From NCBI GenBank assembly GCA_025330725.1, contig JAIWND010000014.1:62001-126000 (forward strand): DNA of 64,000 nucleotides. Reading direction: 5' to 3'. This stretch comes from Chlamydoabsidia padenii. Lineage: Eukaryota; Mucoromycota; Mucoromycetes; Mucorales; Cunninghamellaceae. Shown here in pieces: positions 1 through 13,175 of this stretch. A program made the translations under genes and the position numbers. The notes below the pieces were generated by a model that was not told where the DNA came from, ran no database searches, and saw only the letters and a program-made list of their open reading frames with translations. The stretch's first letter is position 1; each line of letters starts with the position of its first letter.

Positions 1-12
1 TGAGTCCATTAC

Positions 13-1828
13 CTTTGTATACACCATTGTAGCGATTTTCATAATATATTTGTTCCGGGTTAGTAAAGTGCTTTTTCTCATATTCCGCCTTGAATAATGA
101 CACATCCATTTGAGGATCGATCGACTCCGCCCGAGTTTTGTTCCCTTGAATCAACTATCAAAACAATACATCGAGTTAGGCTTTGGACATGGTCAATTTA
201 TAACCCTTATTCTTGCACCTTTTGTTTCCATACTTACAGAGGCTTCCCGTAATAATGCAGCGTGTTCATTATTCAAAATACTTGTTAAAACAGAGCGAGT
301 AGCTTCGGCTTTGTCCAGGAATACCACCTCCACGTTCTATACCATGTTATATGTAAAAAAAAAAAAAAAAAATAGATATGAGAAGAAGTCATTGTTTCAT
401 TTCCATTCTTTTCTTCTTCATCCCATTATCATATAATTACCTTTATGGCGTGACTCATTGTTTCGATTTGAGCTTTTCGTAAATGTTCCAAGTAGCGTAC
501 GCCATGTCTATATTCGAGATCTAGTAAAAAAAAAAAAGTAATAGAGGGGTATTAGTTATTCCAAACAACCATGTATTCCCTCAAAATTATCCTCACCACC
601 ACATATTTCCTTTACCTGTATCATGTATGTCCTTTTTGATCTTTGCAAACCGAGCATTTTGTTTGGAATGATCATTGGTTCCAGCGGTAGCAGCAGCAAG
701 TTGAGTTCGCATTTGAGCCATAAATCCCCCCATCTTCTTTTTGCTTCCACCACCACCAGTAGATGTTGTGTGTAGTGAGGATGCTGTGTCAGGTATGGAG
801 GAGATACTGCTACTATCCGTGTCGTTTTCAAAATCAGTCGATTTTCTTGGTTCATCCACAGTTGTGCTTGGCGACAAGGTATTTTCTAAAGAGTCATAGC
901 TGAAATTGTTGTTGTTGTTATTGTTGATATTGTGATTATTGGAACTAATGCTACTTCCATCATGACATTGCTGTTGAATAGTCGCTAGTTCTTTACATTT
1001 GCTGATATATAGTTTTTTGACCTACAAATACGAGTTAGTACACAAATCCTGCTTGGTGATTTCCGTTGTATCAGTTACTTACCTTGTTAAAATCACGAGT
1101 TCGGTAGTTTGTATAATCCATATTCTTGTCTGCTACGTGTTGCTTTACAGTTTTTCGTCGTTGCTCTTGTTTGTCCTACAGATTTGTATAAATATGCCAT
1201 TGAGTGGATCAAGAATGGTTAGTCAAGTGTCACCATTGCCTTTTCACCTTGTTAATTATTTTCAATTTACCTTGACCATCGTTAAAACATCAATTTGTGT
1301 CTTCATAGCCAAAATGAAGTCGCGTCGCGAATTGATCACCTTATCCAAGGATAGCTCATATTGGAAGGTGGCTAGTTCGTAAGTTGATTTCTCTTGGCCA
1401 AAATAGGGACAGGGTTCAGGTTCAGATACAGTAGAGAGGCGGCTGATTCCAGATAATGACTTTACATATAGTTCTTCAGCGTTGACTCTAAAGAATAAAG
1501 GTAAAGATTAGATCAATGCGTCACATTGTTGCATCGTCTTTGGAAGAGCAACAACAATAGACAGCCCGCCACACACTTTTTTTTTTTAGTCCTTTGTCTT
1601 ACCTGGCTTTGAGCAAGCTAATGAATCGATCCAAGTCATTAATACTCCATCGTAAAGCTTTCTTGATATATTCCAAATGAGCATCGATGTTGTTTAGCTG
1701 ACGTTATAATAAAATGTATACAAGTTAGTACTAGAATCAAGTCTGTTGCATATTGGTCGTCGGCTTTGTTTTTTTATTTTTTCTTTTACTTCATCTTCTT
1801 GAGGGGTTGCTTTAGAAGAGCGTTGCAT
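13..1828 (-). CDS. F-BAR domain protein, probably N-terminal half of an Rgd2/Rga8-type Rho GTPase-activating protein (runs off window)
   Basis: Eight exons join in one frame (1790-1828, 1603-1697, 1271-1487, 1083-1175, 616-1021, 441-520, 238-336, 13-154) and give about 390 residues before the window ends at a donor. The F-BAR fold begins right at the N-terminus: a helix with LDRFISLLKARVNAEELYVK matches the FCH signature, and later pieces (LEYRHGVRYLEHLRKAQIET, then a YYENRYNGVYK tail) match the end of the F-BAR and the linker seen in fungal F-BAR RhoGAPs. F-BAR proteins bind curved membrane, and Rgd2/Rga8-type proteins carry a RhoGAP domain further on. That part is outside the window, so the GAP assignment is inference. 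A long Asn/Ser/Thr/Gly-rich insert (exon 616-1021) splits the F-BAR helices. The start was chosen because the first ATG in frame lies directly before the FCH helix. Confidence 0.7.
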
Positions 1829-2143
1829 GCCACTATTAACAATGAGAGATCAACTATAAAAATATTAGGTGTTTGTATAATTATACGTGTAGATATATAT
1901 ATGTAATAAAAAGATGGGGTAGTGAGTAAACGAATGAATGGGAAAAGAAGGAAGAGAAAGAAATAGTGCAAATTCCAGACACAAAAAAGAAATGTCGGAA
2001 TTTAAAATGTACCAGCCAGTATCAGACATAGTCCCTTCAGCAGTATCTAAAAATAGGGGAGGGGACCAAAGAAGAATCTATCAATCAACAAAAGATGTAT
2101 TTTATTATAAAGGAGATGTAAAATTATTCTATTCCAAATTAGG
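1829..2143. other. Intergenic: F-BAR promoter / ABCD 3' flank
   Basis: AT-rich spacer between the start of the F-BAR gene and the stop of the ABCD gene, both on the minus strand. No coding signal or GC-rich promoter motif was seen. Confidence 0.5.
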
Positions 2144-4274
2144 TTAAGGCCTTGATTTGCCATGTCCATAACCAAATGCCATGTTGATATCTTCAGGGTC
2201 CAGTCTATATAAATAAAAAGAGGTGAGATAATCAAAAGGTCGTATGCATGTTATATATCACCAATCAGCATGTTCTTACTCTCTGAATTCGTAGTGGCCT
2301 TCTCCGTCGAATCGTAAAAGAAATTCATGATGGCGTATCAAAGATGTTCTAGACAATCACCCCCCAAAAAAGATTATTGTCAAGTAATTCACATCTTTAA
2401 TGTTTTTTACGTATCTTACCGATGAGACACAGTAAATAGCGTGATGCCAGCTTTTCGAGCATGTTCATACAACAAAGATTCAATATCTACACTGACCGCG
2501 CTAGTGCATTCGTCAAGGATAGCCTATTAAAAACAACATGATCTATTAGCCTGTGGAGTCATGATTCAAACCCCGGCACATGAGCAAAAGGATATGGGTT
2601 CACTTACAAATTGAGGTTCATGGTAAAACAGCCTGGCCATAGCCACCCTCTGTTTCTCTCCACCGGATAGTCTGTTTGAATGATGGTAAAGTTATTTGGT
2701 TGGTGTCTGTAGCTTTATCTTTTTTTTTATACCTTTTTACTTACACATCGTTCCAATCCTGTACTGCATCCCAGCCCCCTTCACGTTCGACAAGATAAGA
2801 CAGATGGACAATGTCGAGTAGATCTACCAAAATGTCATCAGTATAACCCTTTTCCAGTGCTTCAGCATGAGTATCAGGATAAATGACTTGATCCCGGAAG
2901 TTGCCCAACGCCATGTATGGTTTTTGAGGGACATAGAATAAGTTTTTTGCAGCTGGTTTGACCAAAGTACCACCAAACAACGGCCAGAGGTTACCTAAAA
3001 TCCGGAACAATGAGCTTTTTCTGTTGAAAAAAAAGTTAATAGATGGCATTATGTTAAAACTGGAATCAAAGCATGTTTTTGTCTTACCCACATCCATTTG
3101 GCCCAGATACTAAAGTATTCATCCCCTGGTTCACCTTGAATGACAACTCCTTTAGCTAAAGTTTTAAAGGTCCAAGTTAGTAAAAACACATATTATCAAG
3201 TACAACCTTCTGATAACTTACCAAAACGTCATTATTTGGGGTCACAATAGGTACTTTGTCGAAGATAATGACACCGTCCTGCACAATGAGTCTCCCCTTC
3301 ATTTCATTTAGATCCACGACTGTGGTAAATACAATTTCAAGTAAGGAAATCTTAGTCCCGACAATGCATAAAGTCCCCCCCTTTTTTTTTTAGATTCTTA
3401 CCTTGACTTTCCATGGAGACGCCATCTTCTTCGGATACCAGGGTCCTTGTGTACTTGCCAGCACGTAGATCGGCCAAGACATCGAATAACTCCGCCACCC
3501 TTGACTTGATAAAGTTTACCAACAATAAACGAGTTAGTCAAAGCATTCTTAATTTAATGCTGTTCAAGGAGAGTGAGTGTTTACCGTATATCCAGCAAAG
3601 CGAGTCAAATCACGGCCAGTAAGAATCAGTCGACCAACAGCTTGAGAGAGGTTAATAAGGAAGCTTGCTATGTCATACATGATAGATAAAAAAAAAAAAA
3701 GTGGCCAAGTTAGTATCATTACATATCAGAATATTTCAAATCAACTTACAATTCCGGGAGTAATCTTCCATAAGCTTGATAGGATCATCGTTGACGGCAC
3801 CCATATGTTTTGTGGCTATCAATTTATTAATGGGAAACATTAGTTTACAGCTAAAGATCTTTTGATACCAGACTTACCATAACTTGGATCGAATACAGGC
3901 CGAGCAAGGAGACTAAGAAAAGTGACATATGTTCATCAATATAAGCAAGATTAGTACTTCCTATGTATGTAGATCAATAAGGAGCAAACCTACTAGTAAG
4001 CTGTCATAGTCGCACAGTATTTGACAAGCACAGAGTCAAAGATACCATTCAAAAAGCGGAGTGTATACACCTTTCGGACATGGTTTATAATCTAAGAACA
4101 ATATGGTGGTAGTTAGTAATATTACAAGGTATATATGATAATACTTACCTTTTGGAATCCGTTGTTAACAAACTCTTTTTCCCGTTCACCACCGCCATAG
4201 AGAGCCACTTCCTCGGAATGAGCTATAATGCGGGACTAGTTTCAAAGGATAAAGATTAGTAAAGCCCGCTCCTT

Positions 4275-4313
<39 letters not shown>

Positions 4314-5813
4314 AACTCACGTGAGTGAATCTAAAATCGCCCTCTAGTTTCTGTTCAATGGCAGTGTCTAAAAGGAGAAAAAAGTGAGTTGGTAACATAA
4401 AAGATAGTGATCAGATTGTACTTACATCGACCAAAAGGAGGCGAGAACGCCCTAAGCAAAACACCCGACATGATGAAATAGGCAATCATGTGGAAAGGAG
4501 CTTCATTACCACTATCCAAATCAAAGCAACATAAGTACATGAATACATCATTTGCTTATACCAGATTATTTACTTACATTGCTTCACCTAGTTTATAGGC
4601 AAACAAGAATATATCCACTACAGGTTTTGCAATGTCCGAGTATAAATGGGATAAATTATCCGAGAATTTGTCAATATCTTGAGTTAATAGCTGGTCGGCA
4701 TTATGGAGTCTGTTGTCCAAGTGTGAGACCTTGTAAAAAGTGATTCCACTTAGATACTGATTGTGAGCATGCTAAAGAAAAAGAGAGAAAGAGAGAGAAA
4801 GAGAGAAAGGGGGATTAGTGTTAGTATTACATTTGACAAATCATCAACTTTTATTATTATTATACTTACCTTGGTCAATCTTTCACGGAAGCATAAAGAT
4901 AAAGCACTAATTGTCAATTTCAATGAGTTGTTAACTATGCTCATCGGCCACTATATTTTCCAAAAGAGGTAAACCACCCAACCCCATGCCGATCGATGCA
5001 AAGTAATAGATCATAATGATTAGTCAATAACATACCCCTTCCTTTGAAATTCCCCATATTCATCCCCCCTTTTTTCTTCTTCTTCTTCTATGTATTACCA
5101 TCATTAATCCAAACTCGAAGATAATCTTGGCGATGAAGGATTTCCGATTTCGGGATACAATTGCTTTGACCACTGATCTATGTAAATCAATCAAAAGCAA
5201 AACATACATCAACCATGAGTTAGTAGACTGATCGTAATATCATATATATCTTTTATATATATATATAGTTTTACCCATTAAAGCCAGAGAACCTACAATT
5301 AGGATGACGTTATATAAGATAAAAATGTTAATATACTGTTTACAACCATGCTTTCAAGTCCTCCTTCTATTCCCCCTATTCGCTTTAAAGCCCTTTTTCT
5401 TTTACCATATGTCCAACCAAGTACGGACAATGAGGACCGTTGCCAATACCACGAGTAAACCACATTCTTTTGACACCAAGCCTATAGAAAACGTGTTAGT
5501 AAAATAAACCCATTCTATAATGTCAAGTGTCTTTACAAAGATCTTGTCATTTACCTGGAATGCAAATAGGTAGCAGACGTTTCATTTGTTCAACAAATCG
5601 AGAGTTTACACCTACTTTATGAGAGCTAGTCTTCCCATATTTGGTTTTAGGGTTGGTCGTAGATCTATGCTGTTGCCCTTTTCTTTTCCTGCCGTGAGGT
5701 CCAGTCGATTGTAGTTGCTTTTGTGCTCTGTAAATGACAAAGACAAGACTAAGAATGACGAAGCCTGACAAGGACTTGCTGCGTTGTGATAAGGTCGATA
5801 ACAGGTGTGCCAT
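2144..5813 (-). CDS. Peroxisomal ABC half-transporter, ABCD (ALDP/Pxa) family
   Basis: About eighteen short introns are removed to give a half-transporter of roughly 750 residues. The N-terminus ([18 protein letters not shown]) is followed by the ABCD-type stretch [19 protein letters not shown], membrane segments, and the ABCD conserved piece [20 protein letters not shown]. The nucleotide-binding domain shows Walker A GPNGCGKSS (split by an intron), a Q-loop region [21 protein letters not shown], signature LSGGEKQR and Walker [10 protein letters not shown], all diagnostic of subfamily D. These proteins dimerise in the peroxisomal membrane and import very-long-chain or long-chain fatty acyl-CoA for beta-oxidation. 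Whether it is the Pxa1 or Pxa2 partner cannot be told. One intron holds a 36-T run (4277-4312). The start is the first ATG ahead of the conserved N-terminal block. Confidence 0.9.
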
Positions 5814-5929
5814 TACTGTAAGATCTATAAATTTGAAGTAAAAAAAAAAGGGAAGAAGAGAAGCTGAAATTAAAAAAAGGGAGGAAAGTGGGGAATTTAA
5901 AGGGTACCCCCACAGCAAAATCAATGCGA

Positions 5930-5943
5930 CCGGGGTTTCAAAT
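5930..5943. promoter_or_regulatory. GC-rich promoter motif upstream of ABCD gene
   Basis: CCGGGGTTTCAAAT, about 117 bp upstream of the ABCD start codon. It is a member of the window-wide TTYAAAYCCCGCC family (reverse orientation here). The function is inferred only from recurrence. Confidence 0.35.
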
Positions 5944-6076
5944 AAGAGCGAGATGTAAAAAAAAAAAAAAAGTGAATTCTTTATTTAAAAGATGATATAA
6001 AAATAACACTATAGTTACTAGTCCAATTACCAAACACTATAACAATTTTATACTATACAAGTAAATACCACCATCA

Positions 6077-7412
6077 TTATTTTTGTTGTACTTTCTTGCA
6101 GGTCACCTTGTGATTCTTGTAATCAGCTTTTTGACATTCCCTTGAGCAATACCAACAGGATTTGCATCCACCACAACACAATAAAGCCTTTCCTGGACTA
6201 TCCTTGAGATGAGCAGCACCACAGTGAGAGCAGTTGTTGGGACTGGCAGGATAAGATGTGTTGAGAATACCAGCCTTAATAAGTTGTTCGATTTTTTCGT
6301 TGTATTGTTTCTTGGGCATGCTGGCGAGGATAAGTCGATTGGCTTCTTCAGGAGTTTCATGGACTTGAATGGCTTGACGTTTAATATCGTTCATACCAAC
6401 ATGAGTTCCATAGAGATCCTTGAATCGTGCTTCAGCAGTCTTGCCCTTTTGGTAGTATTCCTTCGCTTCCTTGTTGTCAGTTTTCGATAGTTGTAATAGG
6501 AGAGACATGGAGTAGAGTGCATTGATGTAATCGGGGGTGTCAGGGTGTCCATTTTTCAAGTATTCTTTAAAGTTTTTCAGGGCCAATTCATGATTATTGA
6601 GTGATGTATAGACAGATCCCAAAATACTATAGGCCAGATAAAAGTTGCTGTCCAATTCCAAGCACTTTTCCAAATCCTTGATACCAAGACTACAGACATT
6701 AAAAAAAAAAGTGAGTAAAGATGTTTTAATATCACATATTTGTTCTTTGAACACTTACTCCAATTGATTGGTCGAGAAATAGCATGAGGCACGTAAGAAG
6801 AAGATACGAGCAGTCAAATCATCATATGTGTCAACAGCTAATGAGAGGGTAGTAATACTAAAGAAGAATCAATAAAATCAGTATGTGCTCTTATCCCCCC
6901 TCTTTTTTTTTTTATATTACTTTTACTTACCAATGATCGAATTGTTTACCCACCAAGAGAATCCAAGCAGAGAATAAAAGACTGTATTTGACAAAGAAGC
7001 CTTCTTTTTGATCTTCAGGGATGTTGGTCAGAAGCACCTTTTCATATTGTTGACCAAGAATAAGTACACGTTCAGACATGGGAGCAGCTTTGTCGTCTAT
7101 TAACCAAGCATCCACCATGGTTTCGGCAGAGGTCTTGATATCTTCTTCATACTTGGCAAGTACATCATCTTCAAGGGAGCGAGGAATAGTCATACATAAA
7201 TCGTACCCTTTGCGAAACAATGCTTTGGCTTCTTGATATCGTTTGACGTTAGGGTCGTCGGTTTCACCAGATTTGCCACGCGCTTCCAATAAATCGTAGG
7301 CCACAAATTGATGACTTCCTTCCAGATAACGATCCTGATATTCTTCTTGATCTTGTTGCTTTTCGGCGGTGATGACTTGTTCAGTGGCGTTAGCTTCAGG
7401 AGAGATTGACAT
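6077..7412 (-). CDS. TPR-repeat protein with C-terminal MYND-type zinc finger
   Basis: Three exons (first exon 6931-7412) encode about 400 residues. The middle carries tetratricopeptide-like helices (LEKCLELDSNFYLAYSILGS, then NNHELALKNFKEYLKNG). The C-terminus has the MYND pattern: CSHCGAAH, LLCCGGC, CWYCSRECQKADYKNHKVTC. MYND fingers bind proline-rich peptides and TPRs form protein scaffolds, so a cytosolic or nuclear adaptor role is likely. No catalytic domain (for example SET) is visible. The specific orthologue is not recognised. The gene is divergent from BST1 and shares a 560-bp promoter region with it. Confidence 0.75.
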
Positions 7413-7974
7413 GGTTATGTTTAATAAAAAGTGATGGAGGATTCAAAAAAGGTGTTGTTTTTTCCCCACCCTCGCCCGCTTTTATCTCTATTCATTTTCT
7501 GTGATGATAAATTGAAACACCGAAAACCAATCAAAGACCATGAAAATGATTTACCGGATAACCTCTGCATCCAGCCACTTCACAATCAGTTTCAAGGCGA
7601 TAATCTTCATTGTAACTATGTTTATGACTTGTTATGCATATCTATGCGATTTGGAATCTAATAATATTACCATTTTACATAAAGAGTACTTCTTGACTTG
7701 TGGGGTCCACTTAAAATGGTATTTCGAAACCCGCCTATTCTCTTTGGGATTTAAAACTCCTTTGTTTTTTTTTTACTCCTTTTCCCTTTTATTCTCTTCT
7801 TTGTCTTGTATAGAATGCTTCTCAGTACATTTTGAAACCATCTATCAGCTATTCCTTCCTTAATTATACCTACAAACTACTCCATTTAACATTATTCGGT
7901 GACAGGATTGTTTAAGCCATAAACATAAACAAGTAAACCGATTCTTCATCCTTCCTCGGCAACACCCTTCCACC
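7413..7974. promoter_or_regulatory. Divergent promoter between TPR/MYND gene and BST1
   Basis: Spacer between two divergent genes. It contains TTTCGAAACCCGCC at 7722-7734 and a second GGGATTTAAAA nearby (7746-7756), both of the recurrent GC-rich promoter family. No gene is seen inside. Confidence 0.5.
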
Positions 7975-10900
7975 ATGCCTGATAATTCTGGTGTTTCTGA
8001 TGATGAACAGCATTCTAATACACCTCATCTAGGCAAAAGACCATGCGTTTTGGAAAACTTTAAACGACATCACGGGGCGACTCTAGCTACAACAACAACA
8101 ACTACTACTACTCCACTTGCAACAGTTTCTAACAATATAACAACAGCAATAACGACAACAAACTCCACTTTGACAACAGATTTGCCTGATAACAACAAGA
8201 CCAATAACGATCTATATAGAAGAAGTGGAAGTACTCACTCAGCAACAACATCAAAAACGGAGTTGGAAGTGGAATCTCACGGTAATGTTACCTTCTTGTC
8301 TCTGCGTCTTCCAAAATGGTACCAATTATCAACCTCGTGGATTCTTATACTGGTATTTATTGTGGCGACATCAATTGGCTCCTTGGTGGTCATACTGGAC
8401 TCTTTTACTCATTACCAAAAAGACGCAACTGGATGTCGTGAAAGCTATATGCGACCACTGTATGTCAAACAAGAAGGATTCGACAGCGAAATGACACGGT
8501 TTGCCGAAAAATATGCTCTCTATCTATACCGGGAAAAAGGCGTCGATCATTCGGAACAGGTAATAAAAGACTACACATCATGTAACACAAAATAACAAGC
8601 GAACTAACTAAACCTATCTTTACATTGATAGCCTATTGGTATACCAGTTCTTTTTATACCTGGTCACGCTGGAAGTTACAAGCAAATTCGGTCCATAGCT
8701 GCTGAATCTTCCTATTACTACTATCAAAAGTATGCTAGAAATGTGGATACTTGGGATCAAGGTATGCGGAATCTGGATTTCTTCACGGGTAAGGAAAGCG
8801 TTATAATAACCAATCACAAAAATCAGCAATAGTGATCTAAATTTTTGATTTTATTTTTATTGTGTGGTAATAGTGGACTTTAATGAAGAATTCTCAGCGT
8901 TGCATGGTCAATCTCTATTGGAACAAGCTGAATACCTCAATGATGCTATTGATTATATCCTGAAACTGTATCCACTGGCCAGAAAATGGGGACCTCAACA
9001 AAACAATCAATTACCTGATCCTACCTCTGTTATTATTATTGGTCATTCTATGGGTGGTATTGTAGCACGGACGATGTTTACTCTTCATAATTATCAACCT
9101 GGTACCATCAACACAGTTATCACACTATCGACGCCTCATATCTTACCACCTGCACCTTTTGATTGGAAAATATCGAAAATATATGACGACATTCACATGT
9201 TTTGGAAAAGTGCTTATGAGATTCATCACGAACAGCATCATTCACAACATGAACAGCACTTGTCGACTACAGCAATGCTTACAACATCGGTTAGTGCCAG
9301 CGATATACTCAAGGATGTGATATTGATTTCAATTACTGGCGGGAATTTGGATTCTATGGTCTGCTCCGATTCGGCAAATGTTGGGACCTTTTTACCTTCA
9401 ACTCATGGATTCACTGTCTTCTCAACTGCTATTCCTCATGTATGGAGTGGGACCGATCATATATCTATCTTATCATGCAATCAACTGGTTAAAGTGGTGT
9501 CAAAGGCCTTGCTCAATATCGTTGATGCAAGACGAGGATCTCAAACTAAGCACATCAACGACAGGATTAAAGTCATGGAAAAGGCCTTTTTATCTGGTCT
9601 CGAAGGCCGTAGGGGTGATGGATCTGATTTGGATTTAGGTAATGAAATTGAAACAATGGGATTTTAGTAATTACTCATCTTCTTTTACTTTTTAATAGGG
9701 GAATTGACTTTCCATGATTTGCAACCGAATCAAAGTCGGTTCCTGTTACCTGGCCAACGGCTGATCTTGGACAAGAATGATGAACATGGATTAAAAAAGG
9801 AAATGGTCTTTTTACCTGTATATGAAGAACATGCAGATGCCCTGGCTATACTGACAAGTTTTCCGATGGGTAAACACGAACCTTTTGATTTACACTTATG
9901 CAACAAATTGGAAACACACATGAAAGGAACAACAAGAATGGGGTGTCGTGCTGCAACTAATGGGATTGCCGTGTCTGTGCCTGCATCAACACCGAAGGAC
10001 TCTAATCCTGCTTCTGGGAACACATTTATGTTTGCAAGCATCACCTTTGAAGAAATGCATGGATATGAATACCTAGCGGTGCTGGATCGTCGTGGACTTG
10101 GTGACTTTGCTGGTGGCGGATTCTTCATGGCCGAGCCCTATGGCTTCGACATCAACTACCAGCTTATTGAAAAATCTATGTTTGGTAAGTGATTCCTTAT
10201 TCCCTACTAAACCATCAATCATTATATACTCACTTTGATTTTGTTTAACATGTACAGACATTGCATTTAGTGGTATTCGAATGGAAATCAACCCAACACT
10301 CTACTCTACTATACGGATCCCGGCAATCGAAAGCTCCATGTTGGCTTACCATCTGAATATCAACTCTGCTCAATGCTCATCTCCTCACTTTTCACCATTG
10401 CTACGACAATCCATCTCCTCTATGCACGAATCAAAATTTTATGTCAACATTGCAGATGAACGTGATCAGATCGACATGTCTGTGCACGGTCGTACAGCCT
10501 TTTCGACTGCATCACCGCCCATCCGTCCTCATCATATATATCAACAACAACAACAACATGATACTTCCTCTAGGGACAACTTTCGTGGTCTAGACATCAA
10601 TGTTTGGGTGGACCCTTCATGCAATCAGGCTGTCACACTGGAACTGACTGTAGATTGGTATGGAAGCATCGGGCGAATTGGATTTAGAAATGGTATCATG
10701 CTTCCAACATTTGCTTTTATCGTCGTGGTGGTGGTCTGGGTCACTCAAATCAAATGCTACTTTTCAACTGGTGTGTATCCTCATTTCGGTCAAGGAATGG
10801 TATTCTGTTTACGGTCAATCTTCCCTATAATCTCGACAACTTTGGCCTTAGCAAGCTTATATCAAGGATGGACAGAAGCTGAAGCCTACCAACTACTGGA

Positions 10901-12042
10901 CGATAATCGACTTTTTGGTCAATGGTGGAAACGATATGTACCTGACACGTTTTCGTACACCAATGAAATCAAATCATCAATGGCGATTGTATGGAACGAT
11001 GTCTTGGCTGGGCGTACTGATCTCTTCTTTTGGTGGCTTCCTCTTTGTGGCTTTTTTATCAGTATTGGGGTGGTATGCCTTTTATGGCTGGTCGTTGCCC
11101 TTTTAATACAAATTTGTGCTGCTTTGGTGTCTTTGTTTATACGCTATAGTCCACCTCACTTACAATGGAAACCTGCAACAGGATCGCCAGTACAACAACC
11201 TCAGCCGCAACATCGTATTGGTCATTCTGATCAAGCTCTCTTCTGGTTTATCCCGAACGATTTTGGCAGTGATTTCGATCGACAAAGGATGGAACGAAGG
11301 ATCATCACGACTCTTCTTCTATTCAGTCTGGTTGCAACATGTATACCCTATCAATTTGTCTTCCTTGTTGCTTTTTTAGTCCATACCATTACATGTGTCC
11401 GCTCCCTGATGGAGCTGTGGACTGCCGTAAGTATATTATATCTCTTGAAACTGACTCATCCTCATTCCTTTATTATTTTTTGTTTTTTTGTAGCTACCAT
11501 CACAAGAACTCGAACGAACCAATCGGTATCATTATTTACAATCTATATTGCTCCTCTTCATTACATTGCTACCGTTTAATGCTCCAATCTTGGTGGTCTG
11601 GATCCGGAATCTGTCTGTGCATTGGTTTGTGCCATTCTCTTCTGATCACAGTGTATTTGCGATTGCCCCGTTTATGATCTATGTTGAAACATTGACAAAT
11701 CATAAAATGATGCTACCAAGGTCTCCTTCCAGGTAATGTCTCACAGAATAGAGGATGCTTTTGATGAATACCGGACTAACTCTCTTTTTCTCGCTTTCAA
11801 TTTTTTTTTTTAAACATGATCACAGGGTTTGGCACTGGCTCACGTATCTCATATTCTATTCTATGGTGCTTTATGCTTTTATGTATGGGATCAAGTATAC
11901 TCACTCCTTGTACTTTTTATCTAATCAAGTTATTGGATGGTTGCTTTTTTTACACTTCTGGCACTCTTCTTACGGTCGGCATATGTGTCATTCTTTGATG
12001 GAACTGCTTTATCACTACTCCTTTTCAAAAAAAAAATCATGA
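7975..12042 (+). CDS. BST1: GPI inositol-deacylase (Bst1/PGAP1 family)
   Basis: Seven exons give about 1,200 residues. A Thr/Asn-rich cytosolic N-terminus precedes a membrane segment (WILILVFIVATSIGSLVVIL). A luminal lipase domain follows with IPVLFIPGHAGSYKQIRSIA and the serine-hydrolase motif GHSMGG (near base 9044), both hallmarks of Bst1/PGAP1. The C-terminal third is a chain of hydrophobic segments. The enzyme removes the acyl chain from inositol of GPI anchors in the ER, which allows cargo exit and quality control of GPI proteins. All junctions keep frame, and the last intron joins PRSPSR to VWHWLTYL. The start is the first ATG of the exon after the promoter. Length fits the family. Confidence 0.93.
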
Positions 12043-13175
12043 CACCTCGGAAATTCCTCCCCCCCCCTTTTTTTTTACATCTACACCTTATTTATACTAC
12101 TTTTATATCATTCACTATCCTGCATTGTTATATTCCTTCCGCACATGCGCACACCCGCGCTTTACTGTCAAACTTGTATTTAAATTTACCTTATTCCCCT
12201 TATATAATAGCTTTGTAGTTTACTAGACACTTATTATCTAATCAACTAATCAATAAACATGGTTCGCTAGGCGTATTAGCTTTGCGTAGCAATAAAAACT
12301 TGATGGAAAATTGACTTTTTTTTTTGTTGCACAGTTGCATCATATAGTGGGTCCTGGCAAGGCGGGATCTAAAACTTGGTTGTTTTAGGATTTATCATGT
12401 AAAAATAGATATAATCGTGCGGCTTGCCGTTATATAGGCACCGACTGTATGATTTATAGACCATTCTGTTCTTGATTGTTTTTTTTGTGGATTGTTTGAT
12501 CTTGCATTTATTTTCAAGCCCCGATTCATGCACTTTGACACATCTTTGCACACTTGCTCAGGTACATAAAAACTTGAATGATTTAAACTTTTCATAATAT
12601 AATGCCATAGCTACTCAGATGATTGACATTGGTTTGCCATCGAGTAAGTTGGGCCCTTTCCAATTCTGACTAGGAAATAGGCCTGCGCCAATTCTAGGTT
12701 GTGCGGGATTTGAATCGCTTTTCTGTTCTGAAGTGGATGTGATCAAGAAAAAGAAATTCTGCTAGCCTACACTAGTCTAGGGAATGTCTTGAGTGAGTCT
12801 ACCTTTGAGAGAGATGAGTGTTGATGTTCTTTTTGAGACACCCTTTTGAGCTTCAAGTCCAGAAAGCGGCGTTTGAAATTGCAAAATGTATGGTTTTGGT
12901 TCACGTTCATTAAACCGACCGGTATAGAGGTTCGTTTAATAAATTTTTTGGATACAAAGAAGTCAGTCTCTTTACTTAAGATATACAAGCTCAATTAGAT
13001 CCCATGAGTGTTTGTTTGCATGCTCCTAAAAGTACGGTGGTTAGTCAGAGTAAGTCATCGAAGCCGAGACAAAAAAAAAAAAATTGGGTGGCTGGCGGGA
13101 AAAGAAAAAAATAAAAATGGGGGAGCTTGAACAAGATTTTTTCTTTTTCTTTTTCCTTTCATCCTGACATTGACT
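12043..13175. other. Intergenic, 1.1 kb between BST1 and VAS1
   Basis: AT-rich, with pyrimidine tracts after the BST1 stop. At 12702-12714 it carries TGCGGGATTTGAA, a copy of the recurrent promoter motif, about 460 bp ahead of VAS1. No convincing reading frame or RNA gene was seen. Confidence 0.4.

Noticed and set aside
5547..5924. Longer minus-strand start for the ABCD protein (extra 37 residues)
   Set aside because: The added residues are hydrophobic low-complexity from a T-rich leader. The ATG at 5813 precedes the conserved block.
7540..7863. 107-codon plus-strand frame between the TPR gene and BST1
   Set aside because: Hydrophobic AT-rich composition, lies in a divergent promoter and covers the promoter motif; no homology pattern.
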